From Symmetrospora coprosmae (taxonomy: Eukaryota > Basidiomycota > Cystobasidiomycetes > Symmetrosporaceae), in the NCBI GenBank assembly GCA_008802785.1, contig CM018325.1, forward strand, positions 1 through 26,122: a DNA stretch of 26,122 nucleotides, read 5' to 3'. Below are positions 9,215-19,069 of the stretch, in pieces (the first letter of the stretch is position 1; each line of letters begins with the position of its first letter). The translations under genes and the position numbers were made by a program. The notes beneath the pieces are model-generated. The model saw nothing but the letters and a program-made list of their open reading frames with translations, had not been told where the DNA came from and searched no databases.

Positions 9215-9290
9215 GGGACGGGTCGGCAGAATGGTTGTGTCCGGGGCCTGCAAAGCTTACGTTCTAAGGGTTCGATTCCCTCTTGTCCCT
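9215..9290 (+). tRNA. trnC(gca): tRNA-Cys (GCA)
   Basis: Acceptor GGGACGG/TTGTCCC, D stem GGC/GTC, loop CTGCAAA, T stem AAGGG/CCCTC with one mismatch at the outer pair. The anticodon stem GGGGC/GCTTA is weak, with one mismatch and two wobbles. The preceding spacer has a TTTTGA/TCAAAA hairpin. Confidence 0.85.
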
Positions 9291-9305
9291 AGTAATGTTA
9301 ATAAT

Positions 9306-9664
<359 letters not shown>

Positions 9665-9704
9665 TTTTATAACTCTTCGGCATCTTAACCAGAGAATCCC
9701 TATT

Positions 9705-9770
9705 AACCCCCTTTCCCCTACGGTGGGATGCAGATCACCCTACGCGCTGTGAAACAGAAATGATCCTTTT
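9705..9770 (+). repeat. 66-base dispersed repeat, copy 1 (with C-rich 3' motif of atp9)
   Basis: Begins with AACCCCCTTT (9705-9714), then CCCCTACGGTGGGAT, CAGATCACCCTACGCGCTGTG and ends in AGAAATGATCCTTTT. It is nearly identical to 12614-12679 after nad3 (about three differences). Parts recur singly: TACGCGCTGTGAAACA near 897, CGGTGGGATACTGATCACC near 19822, AAATGATCC near 4546. A 3'-end signal fused to hairpin elements. Confidence 0.75.
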
Positions 9771-9784
9771 CTGATCTCGTTGCA

Positions 9785-9866
9785 ACAAATATGCTGAAAT
9801 GGTAGACAGGCTGCTCTTAGGAAGCAGTGGTGATAAACCGTATGGGTTCAAGTCCCATTATTTGTA
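9785..9866 (+). tRNA. trnL(uag): tRNA-Leu (UAG)
   Basis: Class II tRNA with a long variable arm. Perfect acceptor ACAAATA/TATTTGT, anticodon stem CTGCT/AGCAG with loop CTTAGGA. Reads CUN codons. Confidence 0.95.
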
Positions 9867-9879
9867 TCCCAACTAGACG

Positions 9880-9950
9880 GCATTGCTAGCTCAATGGTAG
9901 AGTACTATACTTCGGATATAGCCATATTGGTTCGATTCCAGTGTAATGCT
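9880..9950 (+). tRNA. trnR(ucg): tRNA-Arg (UCG)
   Basis: Acceptor GCATTGC/GTAATGC, D stem GCTC/GAGT, anticodon stem CTATA/TATAG with loop CTTCGGA, T stem ATTGG/CCAGT. It reads CGN; CGA is the dominant Arg codon of the genome. Confidence 0.94.
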
Positions 9951-10012
9951 ATTAACGTCAACGATCATAGGGGGACCCAAGTTTTACGTACAACTCATTG
10001 ATTAATTAAACA

Positions 10013-10043
10013 AGATTTGGGCTCGACGCAAATCGGCCCGACT
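10013..10043 (+). repeat. 31-base direct repeat, copy 1
   Basis: Starts AGATTTGGGCTCGACGC and ends CGGCCCGACT; identical to 10204-10234. Internal stems GATTTG/CAAATC and GGGC/GCCC make alternative hairpins. The two copies flank trnG. Confidence 0.85.
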
Positions 10044-10065
10044 CGACATAATTCTATAGATGGAA

Positions 10066-10137
10066 ACGAGTATAGTACAGCGGTTAGTATAACTACCTTC
10101 CAAGTAGTGGATGTTGGTTCGATTCCAACTACTCGTA
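10066..10137 (+). tRNA. trnG(ucc): tRNA-Gly (UCC)
   Basis: Perfect acceptor ACGAGTA/TACTCGT, D stem GTAC/GTAT, anticodon stem ACTAC/GTAGT with loop CTTCCAA, a well-paired T stem. It lies between the two copies of a 31-base direct repeat. Confidence 0.95.
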
Positions 10138-10203
10138 TATATCTAAAGTGGCCAGAGTTTCTGTCCACCAAGTTTTGCTTAATGATGCTTCTAGGGATGA
10201 ACT

Positions 10204-10234
10204 AGATTTGGGCTCGACGCAAATCGGCCCGACT
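10204..10234 (+). repeat. 31-base direct repeat, copy 2
   Basis: Identical to 10013-10043. It lies between trnG and nad2; the rest of this 164-base spacer shows nothing else that I recognise. Confidence 0.85.
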
Positions 10235-10301
10235 AAGAAAACTGTTGTAATGAATTCGAATCTAAACTAACTAGATCCTCTTTGATGGATTAAAGAGATA
10301 A

Positions 10302-11819
10302 ATGCTTTTAATTGGACTAACTTCATTATTACTAGCGATCCCGCTTTATTCATCAACTATCACGCCAACACTATTAACACGAATTACTGCTATTATTTTA
10401 CTCTTTAGCGCGGCCTTGTCTTTCAATAGCTTATATGTACAGGCAATTGGATCCGGTTTAGGGTTATATAGTGGTCTATTCCATGTTACAACCGTAACAC
10501 AATTTATGGAAATGTTCCTATACACAGTAGGGGCTTTTTTACTATTACCATGAGCTCCAAGTACCGATAGCGATGTAAAAGGATATAGTGCAGTACCAAG
10601 TATCGCCGAATACCCTTTAATCATTCTATTTACAACGATGGGAGCTTCATTCCTAATTTCAAGTGCAGATTTAGTATCAATGTACTTATCTATTGAGTTA
10701 CAAAGTTTTGCGGTTTATATTCTAGCTGCAATCTATCGAAACTCAGAATCAGCCACATCAGCAGGTCTTAAATACTTCCTATTAGGTGCTCTGTCATCAG
10801 CGTTAATCTTATTAGGGTCAAGTATTATCTATGCCAATACAGGACTAACTCACTTTGAAGGAATCTACACCTTTGCTTCAGTTCACTCAGCAGGTAACGA
10901 AAACCTGTCGATTGTATTAGGAGTATTAATCATTGCGGTAGGATTCTTATTCAAAGTTGCAGCTGCTCCTTTCCATAACTGAGCCCCAGATGTATATGAC
11001 GGTGTACCCACAATTGTTACAACATGATTAACGGTAATGCCTAAAATTTCGATCTTTATCTTTTTATTAGAGTTACAAATCGGATCAGAAAGTATTGCCA
11101 GCGTATTTGATGGAGCATATCTCGGCCAGGGTGGCCTCGAACCCAGCGGTTCAATCAACATCTGAAAAAACCTATTACTTACAACCTCCTTACTATCACT
11201 AGTTATTGGTACAGTAGTAGGATTAGCTCAGTACCGACTTAAACGATTACTTGCCTTTTCAACCATCTCACACGTAGGGTTCTTACTCTTAGCTCTATCA
11301 GTAAACAGCGAAGAGTCAATTACTAGTTTCCTATTCTACCTAATGCAATACTCAGTAACTAACCTAAATGCCTTTTTCATTGTATTGGCCTTTGGTTATA
11401 CTAGTTTCCGAGCAACTGATGTATCATTTATTTCACAACTTAAAGGACAATTCTATGCTAACCCTGTACTAGGTTTAAGTTTAGCCCTCTGTCTGTTCTC
11501 TATGGCAGGTATCCCTCCTCTAGTAGGATTCTTTGCTAAATATATGGTACTGTACTCAGCTATTGAAAATGGTTACTACTTCCTAGCCTTTATCGGTATT
11601 TTAGCCAGTGTAGTAAGTGCTGCATACTATTTACGAATCATCCGAGTAATTCACTTTGATTCCGCAGAGTCAGATGTGACAAGCCAAACAGGTACTCTTG
11701 CCTCAACACACAGCTATGTAATTTCGGTATTAACCCTAGTTATTGCTCTGTTCATTCTATCTCCATCACTATGATTAAATAGCAGTAATCTACTTGCATT
11801 ATCACTATTTACAGCATAA
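10302..11819 (+). CDS. nad2: NADH dehydrogenase subunit 2
   Basis: A 505-residue antiporter-like subunit of complex I. One open frame when TGA is Trp (for example 10551, 10980, 11025). Landmarks: [14 protein letters not shown] (near 10690), the [18 protein letters not shown] segment (near 10765), [21 protein letters not shown] (near 10950) and [16 protein letters not shown] (near 11495). The stop TAA 11817-11819 overlaps the nad3 ATG by one base, a fungal arrangement that implies coupled translation, and accordingly no C-rich motif separates them. Confidence 0.97.
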
Positions 11820-12558
11820 TGACAATTACAGTATTAATCCTATTTGTACCGGTATTAGTAATGATTTTACTACTACTTAACGTACTATTAGCCGTACATA
11901 AACCCGACACAGAAAAAGTGACTCCTTACGAATGTGGGTAAAAGATTATGCCCCTATACGCTTATCAGTCTTTATTGCAAGAACGATCGTTTCCGATTAA
12001 CCTGCAGCTGTTCATTCAGTTCAACGACTATTGTCACTGACTAACACACTCGGCCGTGTTAGATGGTATAGCCTTAACTTACTAGAAATGGTAAGCAATC
12101 CATCGATCAGGGGAGAATAAACATTTGTTAATCCAATCTTCAATCAAGTACGAGCACCTTTTGCTATCCAGTACTATTTAGTGGGAATTTTATTCCTAAT
12201 CTTTGATCTTGAAATCGCGGTATTCTACCCGTTAGCTGTGACACTATACCAAGTAAGTACTTATGGTTTCTGAATTGGAATGTCATTCCTAATGTTACTA
12301 ACCGTAGGTTTTGTCTACGAATTCGGTAAAGGTAAACACCTCAGGGTTGCCTTATTAAGGTGAAGTGCAGGAACAGTTATACAACTAACCTATCTGCAGC
12401 GGTAGTGATATACTATCGTTCAACGACTATTAGCTTTACTGACCCGCCGGGGTTAGATGATATAGTCTCAACTAAGTTGGAAAACTTATTCTTAATTGGC
12501 CTTATATTTCACAGATCACCGATCATCTATTTCCCGAGCAGTAATTGAAAGACCATAG
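11819..12558 (+). CDS. nad3: NADH dehydrogenase subunit 3, three exons
   Basis: A 128-residue complex I subunit encoded by exons 11819-11939, 12128-12333 and 12499-12558. Splicing restores the family signature YECGFNPI across intron 1 and [16 protein letters not shown] across intron 2; the conserved [15 protein letters not shown] lies in exon 2. Reading straight through either intron runs into a stop, so both must be removed. The start overlaps the nad2 stop. The last exon is 60 bases. Stop TAG 12556-12558, then a C-rich motif in the 66-base repeat. Confidence 0.93.
11940..12127 (+). other. group I intron 1 in nad3 (188 bases)
   Basis: Inserted after GGG T in phase 1. The core has GTTCAACGACTA (P7 5' strand) and P8 TAACAC/GTGTTA. 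The distal P7 strand is TAGCC, not TAGTC, so P7 carries one A-C mismatch. Ends in G (12127). Guide GCCC pairs with exon GGGT. No ORF. Confidence 0.85.
12334..12498 (+). other. group I intron 2 in nad3 (165 bases)
   Basis: Phase 0, after the Gly codon of YEFGKG. Guide GCCTT pairs with exon AAGGT. Core GTGCAGGAAC ... ATCTGCAGC, GTTCAACGACTA, P8 TGACCC/GGGTTA, TAGTC. Ends in G (12498). No ORF. Confidence 0.88.
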
Positions 12559-12613
12559 ATTTTCGACGCCGCCCATTCTAGTAGACGCATAGACCCTCCG
12601 CAGTTATCCGCCT

Positions 12614-12679
12614 AAACCCCTTTCCCCTACGGTGGGATACAGATCACCCTACGCGCTGTGCAACAGAAATGATCCTTTT
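12614..12679 (+). repeat. 66-base dispersed repeat, copy 2 (with C-rich 3' motif of nad3)
   Basis: Near-identical partner of 9705-9770, again beginning with the C-rich motif AAACCCCTTT (12614-12623) and ending AGAAATGATCCTTTT. It sits 56 bases after the nad3 stop and 46 before nad4. Confidence 0.75.
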
Positions 12680-12724
12680 ATGCCCTTTCACCACTCACCA
12701 AAAGGTCAACAAATAATCTAAACC

Positions 12725-14167
12725 ATGCTTACATTGCTACTAATTATCCCTCTTTTAGGTGTATTAGCCTTAAGCCCAATGCAAAACGGAACAGAAAGCA
12801 GAATGAAACAAATTGCCCTATTTGTAACATTACTTAACTTTTTAGTATCCCTGGTTCTATGAGGTGAATTCGATAGTAACTCAAGCCAATACCAGTTTAC
12901 TCAGGAGTTTAACCAGGTTAGCTTCTGTCATTTACACATTGGAGTTGATGGACTATCACTTTACTTTGTATTACTAACAACATTTACAATGCCTATTTGT
13001 ATCTTAGCTAGCTGAGAGAACGTAAAACACAATCTTAAATACTTCTTAATCGCCTTTTTAATGGTGGAAACACTCTTAATTGCCCTATTTGTTGTATTAG
13101 ACTTATTACTGTTCTATGTTTTCTTTGAATCAGTGCTAGTACCTCTATTCTTAATCGTAGGTATTTGAGGAGGAAGTGAAACACGAATTCGAGCCAGTTT
13201 CCTACTTTTCCTATACACACTATTTGGATCCTTATTCATGTTACTATCTTTCCTAGTTATCATTTACAACGTTGGTACATCAGATCTACAGATGATCTCA
13301 TTAGCCGATATTAGTTTTGATAGCCAGAAAATCTTGTGACTGGGTATTTTCCTTAGTTTCGCCATTAAAACTCCCTTAGTTCCATTCCACATGTGACTAC
13401 CCCGAGCCCACGTAGAAGCTCCATTAGCAGGATCAATCGTATTAGCTGGATTAATTCTAAAATTAGCGGTTTACGGATTCTTACGAATTCTTATTCCATT
13501 ACTACCAGAAGCTACCGAGTACTTCAGCCCATTAGTACAAACTATTGCGGTAATTACTCTTGTTTACAGTTCATTAACAACTCTACGACAAACAGACTTT
13601 AAATGTTTAGTTGCCTACTCAAGTATTGCTCACATGAGTGTTGTAGTAGCAGGAGTATTCAGTAACACAATCCAAGGTATTGAAGGTGGTATTATGCTAT
13701 CTATTGCCCACGGTTTTGTATCACCCGCCCTATTTATGTTAGTAGGAGGAGTACTATATGATGCTTTCCACACTCGAGTTATCCGGTACTACAGAGGTAT
13801 GACATCTTACATGCCAGTGTTCTCAGTCTTTTTCTTACTCTTTACGGTAGCCAACGCAGGTACGCCATTAACAAGTAATTGAGTAGGAGAGTTCTTGGCA
13901 TTAGCAGGTACATTCCAACGATCACCGGTAGTAGGATTATTAATGAGTACAGGTATTGTCTTTAGTGCAGCTTACTCATTCTGACTATATAACCGAATCT
14001 GTTTCGGAGCGTATAGCCAATATCTAGGTTATGCAAAAGATGTATCACGACGAGAATACATGATTCTTTTAACACTTCTTATTCCTACATTTGTTTTCGG
14101 AATTTGACCGAATATCATCTTAAACGATTTACACTACAGTGTATCAGGTTTACTTTACGGAGCCTAA
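12725..14167 (+). CDS. nad4: NADH dehydrogenase subunit 4
   Basis: A 480-residue antiporter-like subunit of complex I. Continuous frame with several TGA Trp codons. Landmarks: HIGVDGLSLYFVLLTTF (near 12940), YVFFESVLVPLFLIVGIWG (near 13117), [26 protein letters not shown]-type sequence (near 13365-13440, including the conserved PFH and WLP) and SIAHGFVSPALFMLVGG (near 13700). It ends TAA 14165-14167. No intron. It follows nad3 in the same direction and is closed by a C-rich motif. Confidence 0.97.
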
Positions 14168-14199
14168 TTTAGTTTTACTCCTTCGGTTATCTTACCGCC

Positions 14200-14210
14200 A
14201 AACCCCTTTT
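14200..14210 (+). promoter_or_regulatory. C-rich 3' motif after nad4
   Basis: AAACCCCTTTT, 33 bases after the nad4 stop; the next promoter nonamer follows at 14260. Confidence 0.6.
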
Positions 14211-14259
14211 TCTTTAACTCCGGTGAGTGGTCGATCAATAGCTCTCGGAACGATATAAC

Positions 14260-14268
14260 ATATAAGTA
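14260..14268 (+). promoter_or_regulatory. promoter-like nonamer upstream of trnM
   Basis: ATATAAGTA preceded by AAC, 9 bases before trnM(cau). Predicted start of the unit carrying trnM, E, T, Q, K, S(gcu) and cox1. Confidence 0.65.
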
Positions 14269-14276
14269 TAGTTAGA

Positions 14277-14348
14277 TGTGTCTTAGTGCAATGGTTAGCA
14301 CGATTGCCTCATGAGCAGTAGATCTTCGTTCAAATCGGAGAGGCGCAC
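14277..14348 (+). tRNA. trnM(cau): tRNA-Met (CAU), second copy
   Basis: Acceptor TGTGTCT/AGGCGCA, D stem GTGC/GCAC, anticodon stem ATTGC/GCAGT with loop CTCATGA, T stem CTTCG/CGGAG. A weak first acceptor pair (T-A) is common in initiators, but the T11-A24 D-stem pair is elongator-like. Which of the two CAU tRNAs initiates is undecided. Confidence 0.88.
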
Positions 14349-14845
14349 CTTTATGCAGAATGTCCTGAAAGAATGGCATCCGGGCCCCTTGGTGAGCAAG
14401 CTCAGTCGGGGTAACTCCGGCTGACGCCGTCGCACTCGGTTAAAATAAGAATAAATATCTTTGCAAAAAGAGGGATGAAAACCGGTGTATAATTGCACCA
14501 AATCCAAGGGGCCTTTTTAGCTATCGCATAATGGCATGGTTGGCTGTTACTGCTCGGTTTATATGAGGGCTAAGGAGGTGATGAATCAAGAACGTGATCC
14601 GGGGTGTAACTCCGGTCAAAGCAGGCGTCCATTTTGAATCTGGAACGTGGTGTTGAATACGAATAAGCTTTAGCTAGGCAAGCACCACTTTGTGTAGACT
14701 ATAGAAATGTAGCACTAAGGGCATTAACTTACTGTCTGCTCCTCGGTTGTAGACTTGAGGTCCAAAGTGCAGTTCCAGAGGCGACCTCAACCATTTCTGT
14801 TATAGAGAATTCTACGCTTTATTAACAGGTCCACGAGTCTTCCCC
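14349..14845 (+). ncRNA. structured non-coding stretch, possible novel RNA
   Basis: About 500 bases with no ORF or tRNA that I can support, unusually GC-rich and rich in perfect stems: GGCCCCTTGG (14383-14392) with CCAAGGGGCC (14504-14513); GTGGTG (14647-14652) with CACCAC (14683-14688); AGAAATG (14703-14709) with CATTTCT (14792-14798), which encloses TTGAGGTC (14755-14762) with GACCTCAA (14783-14790). Two hairpins share a CGGGGT...AACTCCGG module. No P4 blocks of RNase P, no tmRNA tRNA-like ends, no 5S motifs. It may be a ncRNA or an accumulation of hairpin elements. Confidence 0.4.
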
Positions 14846-14918
14846 GATTTGCTTGTGCAACAGGTCAGCACCCCACTCTTTCACTGTGGTAGTACGGGTT
14901 CGAGCCCCGTGCAGATCA
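14846..14918 (+). tRNA. trnE(uuc): tRNA-Glu (UUC)
   Basis: Acceptor GATTTGC/GCAGATC, D stem GTGC/GCAC, loop CTTTCAC, T stem ACGGG/CCCGT. The innermost anticodon-stem pair is T-T. Confidence 0.9.
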
Positions 14919-14938
14919 TCTAGACTTAATTTCCGTCA

Positions 14939-15010
14939 GCCTGATTAGTACAACGGTTAGTACGACTATCTTGTAAATAGTAAATTTGGGTTCGATTCCT
15001 GGATTGGGCA
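14939..15010 (+). tRNA. trnT(ugu): tRNA-Thr (UGU)
   Basis: Acceptor GCCTGAT/ATTGGGC, D stem GTAC/GTAC, anticodon stem ACTAT/ATAGT with loop CTTGTAA, T stem TTGGG/CCTGG with several wobble pairs. Confidence 0.93.
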
Positions 15011-15094
15011 GTTCGAGGGTACGCCCGAGTTACCCGGAGAGGAGAGGGGTCCCGAACCTCGTCCAGCTGCGCTGGCCGGGCCCCGCATCTATAG
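15011..15094 (+). repeat. GC-rich hairpin cluster between trnT and trnQ
   Basis: GGGTA/TACCC and CCAGC-TGC-GCTGG stems within a strongly GC-rich spacer; the second is the same module seen in rnl and in the cox2 intron. Confidence 0.6.
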
Positions 15095-15167
15095 TGAGTG
15101 ATCGACTAATAGGCAAGTCTCCACTTTTTGGGAGTGTCCGATGCTTGTTCGAATCAAGCTCACTCAG
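15095..15167 (+). tRNA. trnQ(uug): tRNA-Gln (UUG)
   Basis: Perfect acceptor TGAGTGA/TCACTCA, D stem GACT/AGTC, loop TTTTGGG with UUG, T stem GCTTG/CAAGC. The outer anticodon-stem pair is C-T. A U1-A72 first pair is usual for tRNA-Gln. Confidence 0.87.
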
Positions 15168-15221
15168 TAAACAAAACCGTACAGAAATGATTAAAGGTAC
15201 TCTGATAATTAACTCATCCAG

Positions 15222-15293
15222 GGGTTTATAGCTCAATGGTAGAGCAAGTAGCTTTTAACTACTCGGTTGGAGGTTCGAATCTTCCTGGACCCA
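15222..15293 (+). tRNA. trnK(uuu): tRNA-Lys (UUU)
   Basis: Acceptor GGGTTTA/TGGACCC, D stem GCTC/GAGC, anticodon stem AGTAG/CTACT with loop CTTTTAA, T stem GGAGG/CTTCC. It reads both Lys codons. Confidence 0.95.
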
Positions 15294-15297
15294 TAGA

Positions 15298-15422
15298 GGG
15301 CGTATAGTTTAATTCTCAGAGAACCTTCGGTGCCTGAGAACCTTCGGTGCCTGAGAACCTTCGGTGGTAAAACAACCGAATTCTTAATCGGACAGTTGGG
15401 GGTTCGATTCCCCTCGCGTCCC
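15298..15422 (+). tRNA. tRNA-Lys (CUU)-like gene with repeat array in the D-loop
   Basis: Outer parts form a tRNA: acceptor GGGCGTA/CGCGTCC (last pair A-C), D stem GTTT/AAAC, anticodon stem CCGA/TCGG, T stem GGGGG/CCCCT with loop TTCGATT. The anticodon loop ATTCTTAA has eight bases; CUU follows the U33-like T. The D-loop is swollen by 2.8 copies of a 17-base unit (15319-15367). Either an extra working tRNA-Lys in which the array is tolerated or removed, or a decaying tRNA; trnK(uuu) next door makes it dispensable. Confidence 0.6.
15319..15367 (+). repeat. 17-base tandem repeat inside a tRNA D-loop
   Basis: Unit GAGAACCTTCGGTGCCT twice in full and once in part (15319-15335, 15336-15352, 15353-15367). 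The preceding TCTCAG pairs with CTGAGA of the next unit, so each copy can fold as a CTCAG...CTGAG hairpin with a TTCG-containing tip. Confidence 0.85.
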
Positions 15423-15477
15423 TTACGTTATTTTAGCTAAAGTATATCGTGAAAACCCCCATTCGTATAGCTTTGGA

Positions 15478-15560
15478 GGACTATCTGCCATAGGTGAAGT
15501 AACACATTTGCTAAATGTCTGGATGATGAATCCTTGTGAGTTCGAATCTCATGTAGTCCG
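15478..15560 (+). tRNA. trnS(gcu): tRNA-Ser (GCU)
   Basis: Class II tRNA: acceptor GGACTAT/GTAGTCC, loop TTGCTAA, variable stem GGAT/ATCC, T stem GTGAG/CTCAT. Preceded at 15452 by AAAACCCCC, a partial version of the C-rich motif. Confidence 0.92.
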
Positions 15561-15681
15561 TATAGTAGGCCCCAAGGCAGCGTCGCATATAGACCGTTGC
15601 AGTTATAAAGGGTATTCCCAATCCGTCACCTTGACTATAACAGTTTAAATCTAAGAAATAAGGAAAAATTGATGATAAACT

Positions 15682-17432
<1,751 letters not shown>

Positions 17433-17461
17433 ATGTATACAAAGGTCCAGGCTATTCCTCT

Positions 17462-17473
17462 AAAACCCCTTTT
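17462..17473 (+). promoter_or_regulatory. C-rich 3' motif after cox1
   Basis: AAAACCCCTTTT, 30 bases after the cox1 stop and 20 bases before a promoter-like nonamer. Confidence 0.65.
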
Positions 17474-17492
17474 CTTTATATCGAACTACAAC

Positions 17493-17501
17493 ATATAAGA
17501 A
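17493..17501 (+). promoter_or_regulatory. promoter-like nonamer (variant) upstream of atp8
   Basis: ATATAAGAA preceded by CAAC; differs from the consensus at one base. CATATAAGAA (17492-17501) is also the left arm of a perfect inverted repeat with TTCTTATATG (17515-17524), so the site could act on both strands or fold as a hairpin. Confidence 0.5.
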
Positions 17502-17632
17502 GTTACACCTAAATTTCTTATATGCCAATATTACTTTGTTATGTCTACGTTCACCGTTCAGTGAAATAAGATAGCTCTTGTACCCGCTTATGTTAATACC
17601 ATAATCTTAAGAGCAGAAAAACTTAATTACCT

Positions 17633-17779
17633 ATGCCACAACTATTACCATTCTACTTCGTAAACCAATGAACCTTTGCCTTTGTTGTTTTAATGACAAT
17701 GATCTATGTATTCTCAAAATACATTCTACCAATGTTTACTGAACTATTTTTAACACGAATGTACATCACTAAACTTTAA
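17633..17779 (+). CDS. atp8: ATP synthase subunit 8
   Basis: A 48-residue F0 stator subunit, recognised by its N-terminal [12 protein letters not shown] signature, one membrane helix (about residues 12-32) and a short basic tail. The TGA at residue 13 is Trp, so it is missed in the standard code. It precedes atp6 by 145 bases with no C-rich motif between, so the two probably share an mRNA. Confidence 0.95.
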
Positions 17780-17924
17780 TCCGTTCCAGCTATTCTCAGA
17801 CGCCTAACGGTCCTGAGCATCTACAACCTTATGGACCATTGAAAAGGCAGAAATGATTTAATCAGGGTCCAAAGGAATAGCAAGTTAAGCACACTTAAGT
17901 AAGAAACAATAACTATTATTAAAT

Positions 17925-18896
17925 ATGTTAAACAACTTCCAAGTAATGGCTTCATCACCATTAGAACAATTTGAAACAGTAAACTTTATTAGCTTTACTG
18001 CACCCATCCTAGGAGATTTTGTTATCTCATTAACTAACGTTGGGTTCTACACACTACTAGTACTAGCTTTAGGTATTGGATACCACGCTGCATCAGCTAA
18101 CAACCACCGAATTGTGCCAAGTAAATGAAGTCTATCACTAGAATCATCATACGCAACACTACACAGTATGGTTAAAGAACAAGTAGGAAGTGCTAACGAA
18201 ATCTATGTTCCGTTTGTATACTCACTATTCTTCTTTATCGTATTAGCTAACCTTGTAGGTAACGTACCTTACTCATTTGCCTTTACATCAAGTGCTATTG
18301 TAGCTATGGGACTAAGTGTAATGATTTTCTTAGGAGTAACAATCTTAGGATTAATGCGACACGGAATTCACTTCTTTAGTTTCTTTGTACCTGCTGGGAC
18401 ACCCTTACCACTGGTGCCGTTACTAGCGCTAATTGAATTAATTTCATACTTTGCCCGAGCATTCAGTTTAGGAGTTCGATTATTTGCAAACATCGTAGCC
18501 GGTTTAAGAATTATGGCCGCTCATTGGAATCATTGCAGGAACGTCTTGTTGCCGTAACAAAACCATCTGCAGCTTACCCTCGTAAGTTCAACGACTAAAA
18601 TCCTACTAATTAGATTAGATGAAATAGTCTTATTTTTGTTGTAAAGCAAAGCCCGGTTCGGGGTCCCTCACTTCTCCGAGTAAGGAACTAAACTGATGCA
18701 TACCTTACTAAAAATCCTAAGTGGATTCCTATACCCTGCTTTAACTAGCGGTATCTTATTATTCTTTGTAACGTTACTACCAATGGCTATCTTTATTGCA
18801 CTAGTTGGACTAGAAATTGCTGTATCACTTATCCAGGCTTATGTGTTCACTATCCTGGTATGTAGCTACCTAAAAGACGCTATCGAGTTACACTAA
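17925..18896 (+). CDS. atp6: ATP synthase subunit 6 (a), two exons
   Basis: A 258-residue F0 stator subunit that forms the proton half-channels against the atp9 ring. Exons 17925-18503 and 18699-18896. Splicing joins FSLGVRLFANIVAG to HTLLKILSGF, giving the canonical LGVRLFAN...AGHTLL block with the essential Arg. One TGA Trp in exon 1. Without splicing the frame ends at TAA 18555-18557. The short exon 2 carries the last two membrane helices. A C-rich motif and trnV follow. Confidence 0.95.
18504..18698 (+). other. group I intron in atp6 (195 bases)
   Basis: Phase 0 after the Gly codon of IVAG. Guide GCCG pairs with exon CGGT. Core TTGCAGGAAC ... ATCTGCAGC, GTTCAACGACTA, P8 CTAAT/ATTAG, TAGTC. 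A GC-rich hairpin stretch (GCCCGGTTCGGGG...) lies after the core. Ends in G. No ORF. Confidence 0.9.
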
Positions 18897-18923
18897 TATG
18901 TTATTCATTAGAGCCGTACCCTT

Positions 18924-18934
18924 AAACCCCCCTT
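18924..18934 (+). promoter_or_regulatory. C-rich 3' motif after atp6
   Basis: AAACCCCCCTT, 28 bases after the atp6 stop and touching trnV, so the mRNA 3' end and tRNA 5' end would be made at the same place. Confidence 0.6.
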
Positions 18935-19005
18935 AAGAGATTAACTTAGTGGTAAAGTGGCCATCTTACACGTGGTTTACCGGTGTTCGATTCACCGATT
19001 TCTTA
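18935..19005 (+). tRNA. trnV(uac): tRNA-Val (UAC)
   Basis: Acceptor AAGAGAT/ATTTCTT, D stem ACTT/AAGT, anticodon stem GCCAT/GTGGT with loop CTTACAC, T stem CGGTG/CACCG. Confidence 0.95.
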
Positions 19006-19069
19006 ACTAAGAGCAGTCTCATATTCAGATCCGCTGACTTACGTGAGACTAAAACAAACTATAATATCT

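Noticed and set aside
14349-14845. tmRNA, 5S rRNA or a second RNase P RNA in the structured stretch
   Set aside because: None of their conserved blocks or tRNA-like ends could be found.
9943-15010. Chytrid-like 5' tRNA editing as a general system
   Set aside because: Most first three acceptor pairs are intact; only trnD has a mismatch there.
15452-15463. AAAACCCCCATT before trnS(gcu) as a further C-rich 3' motif
   Set aside because: It lacks the T-rich end and does not follow a protein gene; it lies between two tRNAs.
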